Shown piece by piece: positions 52,967 to 63,563 of a DNA stretch of 64,000 nucleotides. The position numbers and the translations under genes are program-made. The stretch's first letter is position 1. Each line of letters starts with the position of its first letter. The stretch spans positions 496,001-560,000 of the forward strand of contig NZ_WQCG01000003.1 in NCBI RefSeq assembly GCF_013032505.1, read 5' to 3'. Source of the DNA: Ruegeria atlantica (GTDB taxonomy: Bacteria; Pseudomonadota; Alphaproteobacteria; Rhodobacterales; Rhodobacteraceae). A model generated the notes under the pieces. The model ran no database searches, was not told the DNA's origin, and was given only the letters and a program-made list of their open reading frames with translations.

Positions 52967-53650
52967 ATGATCAATCCAGCCCGCCCTTTTCGCAACATCA
53001 TGCTGGCCGCCCTTGTCACCGCAATGCCGGTTGTTGCGCAAGCCGATGACATTCAGACACAAACCATGATCGCCGAACGTATCAGCCAACATAACCCGGC
53101 AAGCGAGTCCTATATTAAAGATCGACCAATCCTTGGTTGGCAACTGACCAGCGATGACTTCGGTGCCATTCCCGAAGCAATCCGCAAAAACCTGGGTTCC
53201 GTCGATGGCACCAGTTACGATCAGGCCTATCTGACTGAGAATACCGGTTCGATCATTGCACTACAGTTTCGCAATGATGGCCCGGACTTCTACATCATTG
53301 GCAAGAGCACTTTTGACGCCGCCTACGAGCTTGTTTCGTTGGACGATGTCTCAGCCAAAAACACACGCCTGATCGAGCGGCTGGATATGGCCCCCGAAGT
53401 CAAAGCGATGTTCGAAGACCGAACTCCGGGCATAGTCGGCGCGCTCAAGACGACCCCCGTGGAAATGCTGCGCCTGTCTGATCTGGGGTATGCAACCGGT
53501 GAAGCCCTGACCATCCAAGCGCCATGGGGTGAACAGACTAAACCGGAAGGCGCGGACGCTTTTCTGGTCTGGGACGGCGGTGAAAATCAGTACTACATGG
53601 TGAACACAGACGATGACGGCCTGCCGTCCAGCTATGTACCCGTCCAGTGA
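52967..53650 (+). CDS. periplasmic protein of unknown function
   Basis: 227 residues from the ATG at 52967 (ATGGAGAACCGAA upstream). Signal peptide ends near AQADD. The mature domain is mixed alpha/beta with IVGALKTTPVEMLRLSDLGY and GGENQYYMVNTDDDG. No cysteines or known motif. Divergent from the AraC gene. Confidence 0.6.
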   Translation: MINPARPFRNIMLAALVTAMPVVAQADDIQTQTMIAERISQHNPASESYIKDRPILGWQLTSDDFGAIPEAIRKNLGSVDGTSYDQAYLTENTGSIIALQFRNDGPDFYIIGKSTFDAAYELVSLDDVSAKNTRLIERLDMAPEVKAMFEDRTPGIVGALKTTPVEMLRLSDLGYATGEALTIQAPWGEQTKPEGADAFLVWDGGENQYYMVNTDDDGLPSSYVPVQ

Positions 53651-53751
53651 CCTAAACCGGCGCGGCCCAGAATTGCGCCCCGCTTTACCTTGTGTTGCAT
53701 TCCTCTGGCAGCAAGTTCATATAGCAATGAACTTCCGCGTTGAGAGGCGTC

Positions 53752-54714
53752 ATGACCCAGTATCTGGATTTCGAAAAACCCCTGGCCGAGATTGAAGGCA
53801 AGGCCGAGGAATTGCGTGCGCTGGCCCGCGCCAACGAAGAGATGGACGTGGCCGAAGAAGCCGCCGCGCTGGATGCCAAGGCCGCCAAGCTGTTGGATGA
53901 GCTTTATGGCGATCTGACCCCATGGCGGAAATGTCAGGTTGCGCGTCACCCCGAACGCCCCCATTGCCAGGATTATGTGGCCGAGCTGTTTACCGAGTTC
54001 ACGCCGCTGGCAGGTGATCGCAACTTTGCCGACGATCTGGCTGTGATCGGCGGTCTGGCGCGTTTCGATGATCAGCCTGTCATGGTGATCGGGCACGAAA
54101 AGGGCTCCGATACCAAATCGCGGATTGAACGGAATTTCGGCATGGCCCGCCCCGAGGGGTATCGCAAGGCTGTGCGCCTGATGGAAATGGCCGGACGTTT
54201 CGGTCTGCCCGTCATCACCCTGATCGACACGGCTGGCGCATATCCGGGCAAAGGTGCCGAGGAACGCGGCCAGTCCGAGGCTATCGCGCGTTCGACCGAA
54301 ATGTGCTTGAAGATCGGCGTTCCGCTGGTGTCCGTGATCATTGGCGAAGGTGGTTCAGGCGGTGCGGTGGCGTTTGCCACAGCAAACCGTGTCGCGATGC
54401 TGGAACATTCGGTCTATTCGGTGATCTCGCCGGAGGGCTGTGCGTCGATCTTGTGGAAGGATTCAGAAAAGATGCGAGAGGCCGCCGAAGCACTGCGGCT
54501 AACAGCTCAAGACCTGAAAAAGCTGGGCGTGTGTGATCACATCATCACCGAACCCAAAGGCGGCGCGCATCGTGACCGTGCCGCAGCTGTCGATTCAGTG
54601 CGGAACGCCATTGCCGCCATGCTGAAAGAGCTGGATGGCAAGGATGCGGCAGCCCTGATCAAGGACCGCCGCCAAAAATTCCTGGATATCGGCTCAAAAG
54701 GGCTGGCGGCTTAA
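53752..54714 (+). CDS. accA: acetyl-CoA carboxylase carboxyltransferase alpha subunit
   Basis: 320 residues from the ATG at 53752. Commits carbon to fatty acid synthesis as part of the AccAD carboxyltransferase. [17 protein letters not shown] opening, and the CoA site [24 protein letters not shown] plus [21 protein letters not shown]. Standard length. Other acc genes are not in the window. Confidence 0.97.
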   Translation: MTQYLDFEKPLAEIEGKAEELRALARANEEMDVAEEAAALDAKAAKLLDELYGDLTPWRKCQVARHPERPHCQDYVAELFTEFTPLAGDRNFADDLAVIGGLARFDDQPVMVIGHEKGSDTKSRIERNFGMARPEGYRKAVRLMEMAGRFGLPVITLIDTAGAYPGKGAEERGQSEAIARSTEMCLKIGVPLVSVIIGEGGSGGAVAFATANRVAMLEHSVYSVISPEGCASILWKDSEKMREAAEALRLTAQDLKKLGVCDHIITEPKGGAHRDRAAAVDSVRNAIAAMLKELDGKDAAALIKDRRQKFLDIGSKGLAA

Positions 54715-54718
54715 ACCG

Positions 54719-55846
54719 TCAGCCGCCCAACTGGCGCAACAATGCCGCAGAAGGTTCGCCGGTTACGGCCAAACCACTGGCGCGTTGATATGCGCTGATG
54801 GCGGATTTCGTGTTGTTGCCGATGACCCCATCTGCGCCTTGCGTGTCGTACCCCGCGGATGTCAGTCGGCGCTGCAACTCTTTACGATCCTCAAGCGTCA
54901 ACCCGGTCGCATCTGGACCGAATGAAGCCTGAAAAGGCGCGCCACCGGCAATCCGGTCCGACAAATGCCCGACGCCGATCGCGTAACTGTCCGAATTGTT
55001 GTAGCGCTTGATCACCTGGAAATTACGGAACACAGCAATGCGCGGCCCGGGCTTTTGCGGCTGTAACACCGCGACAGGCGACCCGGATACCGTACCTGCT
55101 TCGCCACCCCAAGGCTGTCCTCGCACCCAGCCAGCGCGCGCCAGATAGGCGGCGGTCGACGCCAAGGAATCTGTTGGGTCCTCGGACCAGATATCCCGAC
55201 GACCATCACCGGTAAAATCCACCGCGTAGGCCAAATAAGAGGTCGGGATGAATTGCGTGTGCCCCATCGCCCCGGCCCAACTGCCGGTCATGTTTGCAGG
55301 CGTCGTATCGCCTTCTTGAATGATCTTCAGGGCAGCTATCAATTGCTTTTCAAAAAACGCACCGCGACGCCCGTCATAAGCCAAGGTTGACACCGCTGAT
55401 ACTACTGGCACATCCCCTCGGCGGGCCCCATACCGGCTTTCCAAGCCCCAGACGGCCACGACAACCTCTTTGTCGACACCGTACTTTGCCTCGATCGCTG
55501 ACAGGGTTCCAGCATGGCGTACCAGCATCTGTTTGCCGGTTGCGATCCGTTCATCCGACGCAGCAATCGCCAGGTAGTCTTCTAGTGAGCGCTTGAATTC
55601 GACCTGATTGCGGTCCCGCTCGATCACGTCTGGCAGGTAGCCGGCCCCCTGAAAGGCACGGTTGATGGTGGTCTGAGAAATGCCTTGCGAGGCCGCGCGC
55701 GACTTGAACCCGGCAACCCAGGCGTCCCACCCTGCGTTGGGAACGGCCCGCATCCGTGTGGCAGGAGCGCTGCTTGGCGTCCCACCCGAACAGGCGGCCA
55801 GAAAGGTTGACCCAAGTCCAATTGAGAAAAGGCGTCGATTGATCAT
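54719..55846 (-). CDS. MltB-type lytic murein transglycosylase
   Basis: 375 residues from the ATG at 55846. Lipobox LAACSG (Cys about 18) anchors it to the outer membrane. SLT_2/MltB domain with catalytic Glu in VAVWGLESRYG and the segment AMGHTQFIPTSY; C-terminal PG_binding_1 repeat (about 310-375; LQRRLTSAGYDTQGADGVIG). Cleaves glycan strands to 1,6-anhydromuropeptides. Convergent with accA. Confidence 0.93.
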   Translation of the reverse strand: MINRRLFSIGLGSTFLAACSGGTPSSAPATRMRAVPNAGWDAWVAGFKSRAASQGISQTTINRAFQGAGYLPDVIERDRNQVEFKRSLEDYLAIAASDERIATGKQMLVRHAGTLSAIEAKYGVDKEVVVAVWGLESRYGARRGDVPVVSAVSTLAYDGRRGAFFEKQLIAALKIIQEGDTTPANMTGSWAGAMGHTQFIPTSYLAYAVDFTGDGRRDIWSEDPTDSLASTAAYLARAGWVRGQPWGGEAGTVSGSPVAVLQPQKPGPRIAVFRNFQVIKRYNNSDSYAIGVGHLSDRIAGGAPFQASFGPDATGLTLEDRKELQRRLTSAGYDTQGADGVIGNNTKSAISAYQRASGLAVTGEPSAALLRQLGG

Positions 55847-55957
55847 GTCTGAAATCTGCTCTTGTTGTGATTTGGGTAAGAGTACCGCAGACCAAGTGCG
55901 CAAGCTAGTTCCGCGGCGTCTGGAAAAGGCAACACGATCACTTCGGCGACAAGCCGC

Positions 55958-56605
55958 TCAACTGACCAGCATGCGCAATCCCTGCGTCACATCTGAACGC
56001 ACTGCCAGCCGTAATCCGGGCTCATCCCCCGCCTTCAACGCGGCGATGATCAGCTTGTGGTAATGCGGCGGCTCTGTCCGCCGCAATCGCCCATAAAGTG
56101 CGCGCATCGTCGGCCCAAGTTGTAGCCATACCGTTTCCACAATGGCCAGCATCGCCGGAGCCTGTGCACGTAGATAGAGCGTTCGATGAAATTCGAGGTT
56201 CGACCTGATGTAACCGACAGCATCCCGTTTGGTGACCATTTCCGCGACAGTCATGTTGATGCTCTGCAACCGATCAATCAGCGCCATATGCGCGCGGGGC
56301 AATGCACGGCTGGCCAATTCGACCTCCAGCAATGCACGCAGCGCTGCCAGTTCTTCGATACGATCATTGGTTAGCTCGGGCGTGGACACACGGCCCGACG
56401 AAGACAAAAACAACGCCCCTTCGGCCACCAATCGCCGGACCGCTTCACGCGCAGGTGTCATCGAGACATCGAACTCCTTACCGATCCCGCGAAGGGTCAA
56501 CGCCTGCCCGGGCGCTATGTCTCCGTGCATGATGCGCGAGCGCAAGGCCCGATAAACAAGATCATGAGCTGCAGGTTGGGTGTCGGTTGGGCGCGCGCTT
56601 AACAT
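55958..56605 (-). CDS. GntR-family regulator, FCD domain
   Basis: 215 residues, winged helix at 15-75 (ITLRGIGKEFDVSMTPAREA-like segment at LRGIGKEFDVS) and an FCD effector domain. Shorter than the FadR-type protein at the start of the window and of the VanR type. No obvious target; the neighbour on either side is housekeeping. Confidence 0.87.
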   Translation of the reverse strand: MLSARPTDTQPAAHDLVYRALRSRIMHGDIAPGQALTLRGIGKEFDVSMTPAREAVRRLVAEGALFLSSSGRVSTPELTNDRIEELAALRALLEVELASRALPRAHMALIDRLQSINMTVAEMVTKRDAVGYIRSNLEFHRTLYLRAQAPAMLAIVETVWLQLGPTMRALYGRLRRTEPPHYHKLIIAALKAGDEPGLRLAVRSDVTQGLRMLVS

Positions 56606-56635
56606 AAACCCATGTGATCACAAATCGCCGTGTGG

Positions 56636-57331
56636 TCAACTCGTCGTGGCATCAAATCTGTACTGATGAAGCTGCGCCCCGTTGTCGCGCAGCCAGCACC
56701 TTTGGGCTTTGTAGTCACCAAACAGCCGTTCGACTTGCGCCCAGAACGCACTTGAGTGGTTCATCTCGACCAGGTGTGCGACCTCATGGGCGGCGACGTA
56801 ATGCAGGATTTCCGATGGGGCGAGGATCAGACGCCACGAAAACATCAGGCCACCGGTCGAACTGCACGACCCCCAGCGGGATCGCGTATCACGCAAGGTC
56901 AGGCTGGAATAAGTTCGGCCCAGCATTGCAGCATAATCATCGCAGGCCTCAGTGAGGCGATCCCTTGCCAGTTCCTTGAGGAACCGCGCCAATCTCCGGG
57001 CTTCGGCGCCTTCAGGGACTGCAACCTCTGCGTCTCGCAACAGAACGCGTCGACCTTCTGCTGGCACGATTCGCCTGTCTTTACCTTCCACAGGGATGGC
57101 CTGACCGAATTCTACTGCTGAAGGGCTGGGCCGGTCCTCAAGATGTTGACGAATCCAGTCTTCCTTGACCCTCGCGAAATTCAGTGCTTCGGACTCTGCT
57201 ACGCCTTTGGGATAGGTCAGTGTAACCCTCCCATCCAGTTGAGAAATCCGCAAACTGATACGACGCGCTCTGGCCGATTTGCGTAATGTCAGCGGCACCG
57301 GCGGTTGTCCGGGCAATGCGTGGTCCCCCAT
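56636..57331 (-). CDS. YgjP-like M48-type metallopeptidase
   Basis: 231 residues from the ATG at 57331. The zinc motif is HEVAHL in VAAHEVAHLVEMNHSSAFW, with a third His 11 residues later, and RSRWGSCSSTGGLMFSW is the family signature (WGSC). YgjP/DUF45 proteins are cytosolic with unknown substrates. It is preceded by GAGAAACAGG. Divergent from the TIGR02300 gene. Confidence 0.88.
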   Translation of the reverse strand: MGDHALPGQPPVPLTLRKSARARRISLRISQLDGRVTLTYPKGVAESEALNFARVKEDWIRQHLEDRPSPSAVEFGQAIPVEGKDRRIVPAEGRRVLLRDAEVAVPEGAEARRLARFLKELARDRLTEACDDYAAMLGRTYSSLTLRDTRSRWGSCSSTGGLMFSWRLILAPSEILHYVAAHEVAHLVEMNHSSAFWAQVERLFGDYKAQRCWLRDNGAQLHQYRFDATTS

Positions 57332-57431
57332 GTACCTGTTTCTCCTGCTCAAAGGCTTTGACAGTGCCCGCTGCATGTGGCACGTGACCTGAATCATTAT
57401 TACGACTCACCTGATATCAAGGGGATTTGAC

Positions 57432-57758
57432 ATGCCCAAGGAAGAATGGGGCGTAAAGCGTGTTTGCCCGACCACCGGAAAGCGCTTTTACGACCTGAAC
57501 AAGGACCCGATCATCAGCCCCTACACTGGCGAGATCGTGGAGCTTGAAACCGGCAAGAGCCGGATGATCGCCGCAGATGCGGAAGATGCCGCATCGGCAA
57601 AAGCACGCGAAAATGCGTCGGATGAAGATCTGGTTCTGGACGATGACGAAAACGTCGACGTCGAACTGGACGATGATCTGTTGGACGATGATGACGACAG
57701 CAACGACGACGTTTCGCTGGAAGAGATCACCGACATGCCGTCGGAAGACGACAGCTAA
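57432..57758 (+). CDS. TIGR02300 (FYDLN acid) family protein
   Basis: 108 residues. The N-terminus WGVKRVCPTTGKRFYDLNKD is the family signature (FYDLN), a half zinc-ribbon. The second half is extremely acidic, with runs of Asp (DDDENVDVELDDDLLDDDDD). Present in most alphaproteobacteria with no known function. Lies 142 bp before tRNA-Ala. Confidence 0.9.
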   Translation: MPKEEWGVKRVCPTTGKRFYDLNKDPIISPYTGEIVELETGKSRMIAADAEDAASAKARENASDEDLVLDDDENVDVELDDDLLDDDDDSNDDVSLEEITDMPSEDDS

Positions 57759-57842
57759 ACCCGGCTCGGGGCGGCCCTTGCGCCGCCTCAGGCTACCCTC
57801 GAACGCGAGGCAGAAACTTTTCCGCAAAATCCATTTTTGGAC

Positions 57843-57871
57843 TTGCACTCGCAGTCGCCGTCTCATAAACG
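57843..57871 (+). promoter_or_regulatory. promoter candidate for tRNA-Ala
   Basis: TTGCAC (57843-57848), 17-bp spacer, TAAACG (57866-57871), 29 bp before the first tRNA base. Confidence 0.5.
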
Positions 57872-57900
57872 TCCGTCCACCGCAGACGCGGTACCATGAT

Positions 57901-57976
<76 letters not shown>

Positions 57977-58459
57977 TATTCCTCCTCAGTTCGAATTCAC
58001 TCCCAGTCACAGGGCTTTGTAAATTAGGCCTTTGACGTGCCAGTCTTTCTAACACCCAAGGAAACTTGGGCTCTGCCAGTATCCCCTTTTGTGGGATTCA
58101 CCAGTGAGAAAGTATGCAAGATGACCAAACTGACGGACAAATCAAGGCTGCGAAATCAGCCATCTTTTTGATCGCCACCATTGTGGACGTCGACCGGATT
58201 GCTCGACTGGCAACCGCTGTTTCGATTTCACCAGAGCAGCCCAACAATAGGGAACGTTGCAGGACCCCATCTTAGTCTCAAAAAACCTTTGCTTCACCGC
58301 AGTGAAACGTCCCCTTGCACCAACCAAGGCGCTGATCATTTTCCCGCAACACTCTGAAATAGTTTCCTTTGATGCCCCAAGCAGCGTAACCTTAGCTGAG
58401 TTTTGTCGGCGCCGGACCGCATTTGCGGGCTTGTGACGCCGAAATCCGAGGGAGTGAGC
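57977..58459. other. gene-poor spacer after tRNA-Ala
   Basis: About 480 bp without a supported gene. Open frames on both strands overlap each other: a plus-strand frame of about 55 codons from 58113, and minus frames to 58465 and 58566. None has a convincing ribosome-binding site or domain. Could be remnants of an inserted element, but no transposase, integrase or duplicated tRNA end was found. Confidence 0.5.
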
Positions 58460-60247
58460 ATGCATAAGGTAACCATCGTCGGGGCCGGGATAGCCGGGCT
58501 AACCGCGGCTCTTCGTCTGTTGGAACGTGGATACCACGTAACGCTGTATGAGCAGGACAACTTCATTGGTGGAATGTTGCGGTCCCATAAGGAGCACGAC
58601 CACGGTGATTACCCACGCGAGCACAGTTATCACATGCTGTGCAATTGGTATTACAACTTCTGGTCGGTCGCCAAAGACCTTGGGATCGAAGATAACTTCA
58701 CACCACGCGAAGCCTTCAAGTTTCTCTATGACGGCGATCTCGACAACATGCCCGAAATGGTGAACCCGGGCGGCATTCAGGATTTTTACCGCAACCTCAC
58801 CGGTGGCGCAGCGCCGCCTGCTGAACTATTCCTGTTCATGTATTCGATGGTCGATCTGCTTTCGATCCCGGACAGTGAAGATGACAAGCTTGACCGGATG
58901 TCGTTCAACGGCTGGTTGCGCGGGCGGCCCTATTGCACCGATGTTGTGGCGAAGCTTCATGAGAAGATCTGGCAAACCGTGTGGGCGATTGACAGCTGGC
59001 AAGCTTCGGCGCGCAGCTACAAGACCTTCCTGAAGTACGGCAACCGCGTTCCGGTTCCGCAGCTTTGGCTTTTTGATGGGTCCAAGAAAGAAACTCTGAT
59101 TGATCCCTTCCACAAAAAGCTTGATCAGTTCGGAGACCAGTTTGAGCTCAAGTACCGCCACCGAATTCGCGAAGTGCATCCCAACGCAGACGGCACTCGG
59201 ATCGAACGGCTCGTGTTCGACAAGGTAACCAAATCGCCATCAGTTAACCCCAAATGGGGGATCGCAAAGAAAGACATCGAAGTGGATGTCAGCGATGAGA
59301 ACGTGATCATCAGCATCACCCCCGGTGCGATGGCCTCAATGGTGACTGATGATCTCTACAACGCCGATCCGGATCTTGGGCAGCTGAGATACCTGGAGGC
59401 CGAGCCGATGGCTTCGGTCGAGCTTTATCTCAAGCGGAAACTGCCCGGCATCCCGTCAGATGTGGTGGTGTTCATGGATACACCTTATGAGATGACGTTC
59501 CTCAACTACTCGGCGACGTGGGGCCTCAAAAATACCTTCCTTTATGTGACGGTATCGGATTTCAAATCACTGCTATCTGTAAAACCCGAACGCCGGGACG
59601 AAAACCAGAACCTCATTCTGGATCTCAAAAACCCCAAAACCGCGATCGACTACATTCTGCGAGAAATCACTGCCAAGTTAGAGATAACCGAGGCGGATAT
59701 CGATCTGTTCCAGACTTCGGTCGATACAAATACTGGCGAAGAGCTTTTCGCCAATCTCACCGGCAGCTGGGAACATCGCCCCGAGGTCAACACCAAGTTC
59801 GAGAACCTGTTTCTTGCCGGGACTTATGTCAGGAATTTCGCGGATGTCTCGACTGTCGAAGGCGCTTGTGCAACTGGGCTGATCGCAGCTGAAGGCGTAC
59901 GTCAGGCCGCGCAGAGAGAACCGGACAAAGGCGACGCAGGTAAACCGGTAGAGGTGATCACACCCGAATTCTATCCCAGCCAGATGTTTCAAGCGCTTAA
60001 GATTGCCTGGGCGCCTTATGCCGCCAGTGCAAAAGCATGGACGCTTGCGGACAAAGCCCTGGGGATCAACAAGCTATGGCCACCAAAAGACTTCAAGTTC
60101 CCAGAGTCGAAATTCACGCCAAGCCCAGAGAACCTTGGCTCCCTGTTTACGGACTGGCTGCCTGCAAGTAAGTGGAATGAACAGACTATGGGCCTGGGCC
60201 CAATGTTCTGGAACTATACAGAAGACGGCAAGCCCCGTAAAAAGTAA
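58460..60247 (+). CDS. FAD-dependent oxidoreductase, phytoene-desaturase-like
   Basis: 595 residues from the ATG at 58460 (GAGGGAGTGAGC upstream). Starts with a dinucleotide fold, VTIVGAGIAGLTAALRLLERGYHVTLYEQ-type, and ends its flavin domain with LFLAGTYVRNFADVSTVEGACATG. This is the amine-oxidase/CrtI/HpnE superfamily. A C-terminal extension of about 100 residues, rich in Trp and Pro, is unusual. Likely acts on a hydrophobic substrate; the nearby polyprenyl synthase points to an isoprenoid. The cyclase gene follows after 34 bp. Confidence 0.75.
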   Translation: MHKVTIVGAGIAGLTAALRLLERGYHVTLYEQDNFIGGMLRSHKEHDHGDYPREHSYHMLCNWYYNFWSVAKDLGIEDNFTPREAFKFLYDGDLDNMPEMVNPGGIQDFYRNLTGGAAPPAELFLFMYSMVDLLSIPDSEDDKLDRMSFNGWLRGRPYCTDVVAKLHEKIWQTVWAIDSWQASARSYKTFLKYGNRVPVPQLWLFDGSKKETLIDPFHKKLDQFGDQFELKYRHRIREVHPNADGTRIERLVFDKVTKSPSVNPKWGIAKKDIEVDVSDENVIISITPGAMASMVTDDLYNADPDLGQLRYLEAEPMASVELYLKRKLPGIPSDVVVFMDTPYEMTFLNYSATWGLKNTFLYVTVSDFKSLLSVKPERRDENQNLILDLKNPKTAIDYILREITAKLEITEADIDLFQTSVDTNTGEELFANLTGSWEHRPEVNTKFENLFLAGTYVRNFADVSTVEGACATGLIAAEGVRQAAQREPDKGDAGKPVEVITPEFYPSQMFQALKIAWAPYAASAKAWTLADKALGINKLWPPKDFKFPESKFTPSPENLGSLFTDWLPASKWNEQTMGLGPMFWNYTEDGKPRKK

Positions 60248-60281
60248 CTAAGAAATACCTCGTACGAACAAGAGACGACTG

Positions 60282-63200
60282 ATGACTACTAAATCGATTG
60301 CGGCATGGCTGAATGAAATTGGCCTGCCACAATACACCGAACTGTTTGATGAGAACGGCATCGACCTGGACATTCTTGAAGATGTGACCGGCGACCATCT
60401 CAGAGAAATGGGTGTCACGGTGCTGGGTCATCGGCTCAAGATCAGTAAGGCAATCACCGCGCTGAAACCGGATGCGGCACAGCCCAGACCCAGCGGTGCC
60501 ATGACGGGCGAGGAAAGCGCGGAACGGCGACACCTCACCATCATGTTTTGCGATCTGGTCGGCTCGACCGCCCTGTCGGCGCGGCTTGATCCCGAAGACT
60601 ATCGCGACCTTATGGCGTTGTATCAGGATACCGTCTCGCTATTGGTCAAAGAGGCCAGAGGGCACGTGGCTCAATACCTTGGCGATGGCGTTGTGGTTTA
60701 TTTTGGCTACCCGGTTGCGCAGGAGGACGCGGCAGAACGCGCGTGCCGCGCTGCTTTGGAAATTGTCGAGGCCGTCGCCGCGTTGGATACTGCAGCCGGT
60801 GAACGCCTGCAGGTGCGCATTGGCATTGCAACGGGGTTGGTTGTGGCCGGTGACCTTGACCAGAACGGCGTAAACTCGACCTCAGCAGTGGCTGGCGATA
60901 CGCCCAACCTTGCGGCCAGATTGCAGGGGCTGGCAAAGCCGGGACAAATTGTCATTGGCAAGAGAACTCAGTCTCTGTTGGGGGATATGTTCGTCTATGA
61001 GGAGCTGGAGAACATCCATCTGAAGGGGTTTGAGCCCGGCCAGGTGGCCTGGCGTGTCATATCCACGGCACAGCGCCAGGACCGGTTCGCCGTCACCTCG
61101 GCACGGCGGCAACTTACGCCTCTGGTCGGTCGTACGCCGGAACGGACGCGCCTGATGTCGGCCTGGGAAGATGCCAAATCCAAGAAGGGGAATGTTTGCC
61201 TTGTCTCAGGTGAGGCTGGCATCGGCAAAAGCCGCCTCACATATGAGGTGGTGGATCAGGCCAAAGGCGAAGGTGCCACCGTTCTTCACCTGCAATCCGC
61301 ACCTTATTTTGAGAACACGGCCCTGTACCCTATCCGCCGTCAGATCGAAACCGTGCTCGGGTTCAAGGAAGACGATGACAGCGAAGCCCGGCTGGACAAG
61401 CTGGAAAAACTTGTCGTCGCCGAAGACGATCTGAACGAAGCCCGCGCGCTGATGGCATCTTTGTTTTCGCTGCCCTGTGACAGGTATCCGCCGCTGAACC
61501 TTTCGCCCGAGCTTCAAAAGACGCGCACGATCGACATGCTGATCGAACAGGTCATCGTTCTGTCCAAGCGGGCACCATTGTTGGTGCATTTTGAAGACTT
61601 GCACTGGATCGACCCTACATCACTGGATTTGTTGACCAAATTTGCCGCCAAACTCGCTGATTGCCAGATCCTGCTGCTTGTGACCTGCAGGCCGGAATTT
61701 ACGCATGACTGGCAGGTGGATCACCTGGAAACCTGCGAACTGGCGCGCCTCAAGCCAGCAGAAGTCGAAGAGCTGTTGGACAGTATGACAGGCTCGGATG
61801 CTTTTTCGGCCGAACAGCGCCAGCAATTGCTGGAACGATCGGATGGCGTACCGCTTTTCGCCGAAGAACTGACCCGCTCTGCCATAGAATCCAGAAACAG
61901 CGCAGATTTGGTGCCGGAGACCCTGCAAGACAGTTTGATGGCGCGCCTCGACAAGTTGGGGGCGGTCCGCGAATACGCTCAGATCGGGGCCGTGATCGGC
62001 CGGGAATTCGATGTCGACCTTCTGTCTCAGGTGACGGGAACTCCGTTGCCAGAGCTTTCAGACTCGCTGTCGCAACTGGGTGACGCCGACTTGGCATACC
62101 CTGACCAAACCGGTCACAGCCTAATGTTCCGCCACGCGTTGATTCAGGAAGCGGCATACCGGTCCATATTGCGACGGCGGCGACAGCAATTACATGGAAA
62201 GATTGCCGAAACGCTGGAAGAAAAATTCCCTGAACGTTGCAAGTCCGGTCCGGAACAGGTGGCCAACCACTTTGTTGCCGCCGGGCTTGGTGACCGGTCG
62301 GTCCCCTACTGGCTGACGGCAGGTAAATCCGCTTGGGGCCGGGCTTCGATGAAAGAAGCGCTCGCTCAACTCAGCAATGGTTTGGAATACGTTGGAGAGG
62401 TCGATGATCTGACGGATCGCGCAAAGCTGGAGCTGCAACTGCAGTCGACCATTGGCGTGGTGCATTTTGCGGCGACCAGCTACGCCTCGCCACAGGCGCA
62501 AACAGCTTTTGAACGCGCACGCGAGCTGTTTGTGGATGTTGACGATCCAGACCTGCGCGTCGCGGTTCTATACGGGATCGGGGCGTTTGAAACCATGCGT
62601 GGCGACGTAAGCTCAGGGCATGATACATTTGCGGCGCTTGCTGACGAGGCAACGCGCAGCGGCAATACCCGCTATGAAGTCTATTCCGCCTCGATGCAGA
62701 CGTGGTCGCATTTCAACCGCGGCGACTACGCCGAGTCGGTGCGCTTTGGCGAACGTGTTCTACAGCTCTATGATGACGGCATCTGGGACCAGCCGGGGCC
62801 CCGCCTGTCAGCCGCAGAACCCAAGGTAATTTCAGAGTGCTTCCGGGCGGCAGCCCTCTGGTCCCTGGGTCGACCGGATCAGGCGGTGAAGGTCGGGAAC
62901 GACATCCTGAATTACACCCGGTCGCTGCCTGACCCCTATTCGCTAGTCTATGCTCTGTCGAACGGGGTGATCCGCATCCATGACTGGAACGGTGACTGGG
63001 AACAGGTCATGGACCTGACCGAAGAATGCAGCGCGGTTGCCGGAGAGTACGGGTACAGGTTCTTGGGTGTCTGGGCTTCCTTCTGGCGCGCCCGGGCAAT
63101 GGCGCAACTCGGTCAACTGGATGAGGCCGAAAAGATCACGGCCACGGCCGTTGCCGCCTGCAAGAATGCCGGCGTTCATTACCACCGCGTCTGTTTTGAA

Positions 63201-63563
63201 GCCAACCACGCACGCCTGCTGTTGGCACAGGACCGGATCGAGGATGCCGCCCAGGTTCTAGACGATCTTGACCAACCACTGCAGGTTGGGGGCGAATTGA
63301 ACCACGTACTGGACCTGAGCCTAGTCAAAGGGGAATTGGCACAGAAGCGTGGCGATACCAGCAGCGCCGAGCAGCACTATCGCGCTGCTTACGACGCTGC
63401 CGGAAACCGGTCAGCTTTAGCATGGCAACTGCGCGCCGCGCTTGGGTTGGCGTCTTTGCTGCCCACCAAAGACGCACAACGCGCGCTTATCGAACCGCTG
63501 ATGGCTCAGTTCGAGGAAGGGTTCGACAGCCAGTATCTGAAGGCTGCGCGCGCCTATTTGTGA
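60282..63563 (+). CDS. SAM-class III cyclase-AAA-TPR multidomain protein
   Basis: 1093 residues. Domains in order: SAM (sterile alpha motif, about 5-65), class III cyclase (about 82-260) with both metal Asp in IMFCDLVGST and YLGDGVVVYFG, AAA/STAND ATPase (about 280-600) with P-loop SGEAGIGKSR and LLVHFEDLHWIDPT Walker B, and a long TPR-like helical C-terminus (about 680-1093). Similar proteins couple nucleotide cyclase to a STAND-type switch and protein scaffolding. It probably makes cAMP in response to an unknown cue, and is likely co-transcribed with the flavoprotein. Confidence 0.88.
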   Translation: MTTKSIAAWLNEIGLPQYTELFDENGIDLDILEDVTGDHLREMGVTVLGHRLKISKAITALKPDAAQPRPSGAMTGEESAERRHLTIMFCDLVGSTALSARLDPEDYRDLMALYQDTVSLLVKEARGHVAQYLGDGVVVYFGYPVAQEDAAERACRAALEIVEAVAALDTAAGERLQVRIGIATGLVVAGDLDQNGVNSTSAVAGDTPNLAARLQGLAKPGQIVIGKRTQSLLGDMFVYEELENIHLKGFEPGQVAWRVISTAQRQDRFAVTSARRQLTPLVGRTPERTRLMSAWEDAKSKKGNVCLVSGEAGIGKSRLTYEVVDQAKGEGATVLHLQSAPYFENTALYPIRRQIETVLGFKEDDDSEARLDKLEKLVVAEDDLNEARALMASLFSLPCDRYPPLNLSPELQKTRTIDMLIEQVIVLSKRAPLLVHFEDLHWIDPTSLDLLTKFAAKLADCQILLLVTCRPEFTHDWQVDHLETCELARLKPAEVEELLDSMTGSDAFSAEQRQQLLERSDGVPLFAEELTRSAIESRNSADLVPETLQDSLMARLDKLGAVREYAQIGAVIGREFDVDLLSQVTGTPLPELSDSLSQLGDADLAYPDQTGHSLMFRHALIQEAAYRSILRRRRQQLHGKIAETLEEKFPERCKSGPEQVANHFVAAGLGDRSVPYWLTAGKSAWGRASMKEALAQLSNGLEYVGEVDDLTDRAKLELQLQSTIGVVHFAATSYASPQAQTAFERARELFVDVDDPDLRVAVLYGIGAFETMRGDVSSGHDTFAALADEATRSGNTRYEVYSASMQTWSHFNRGDYAESVRFGERVLQLYDDGIWDQPGPRLSAAEPKVISECFRAAALWSLGRPDQAVKVGNDILNYTRSLPDPYSLVYALSNGVIRIHDWNGDWEQVMDLTEECSAVAGEYGYRFLGVWASFWRARAMAQLGQLDEAEKITATAVAACKNAGVHYHRVCFEANHARLLLAQDRIEDAAQVLDDLDQPLQVGGELNHVLDLSLVKGELAQKRGDTSSAEQHYRAAYDAAGNRSALAWQLRAALGLASLLPTKDAQRALIEPLMAQFEEGFDSQYLKAARAYL

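Noticed and set aside
57758..57800. GC-rich stem-loop after the TIGR02300 gene as terminator
   Set aside because: An 8-bp stem (GGGGCGGC/GCCGCCTC) exists but no T-run follows, so it is too weak to call.
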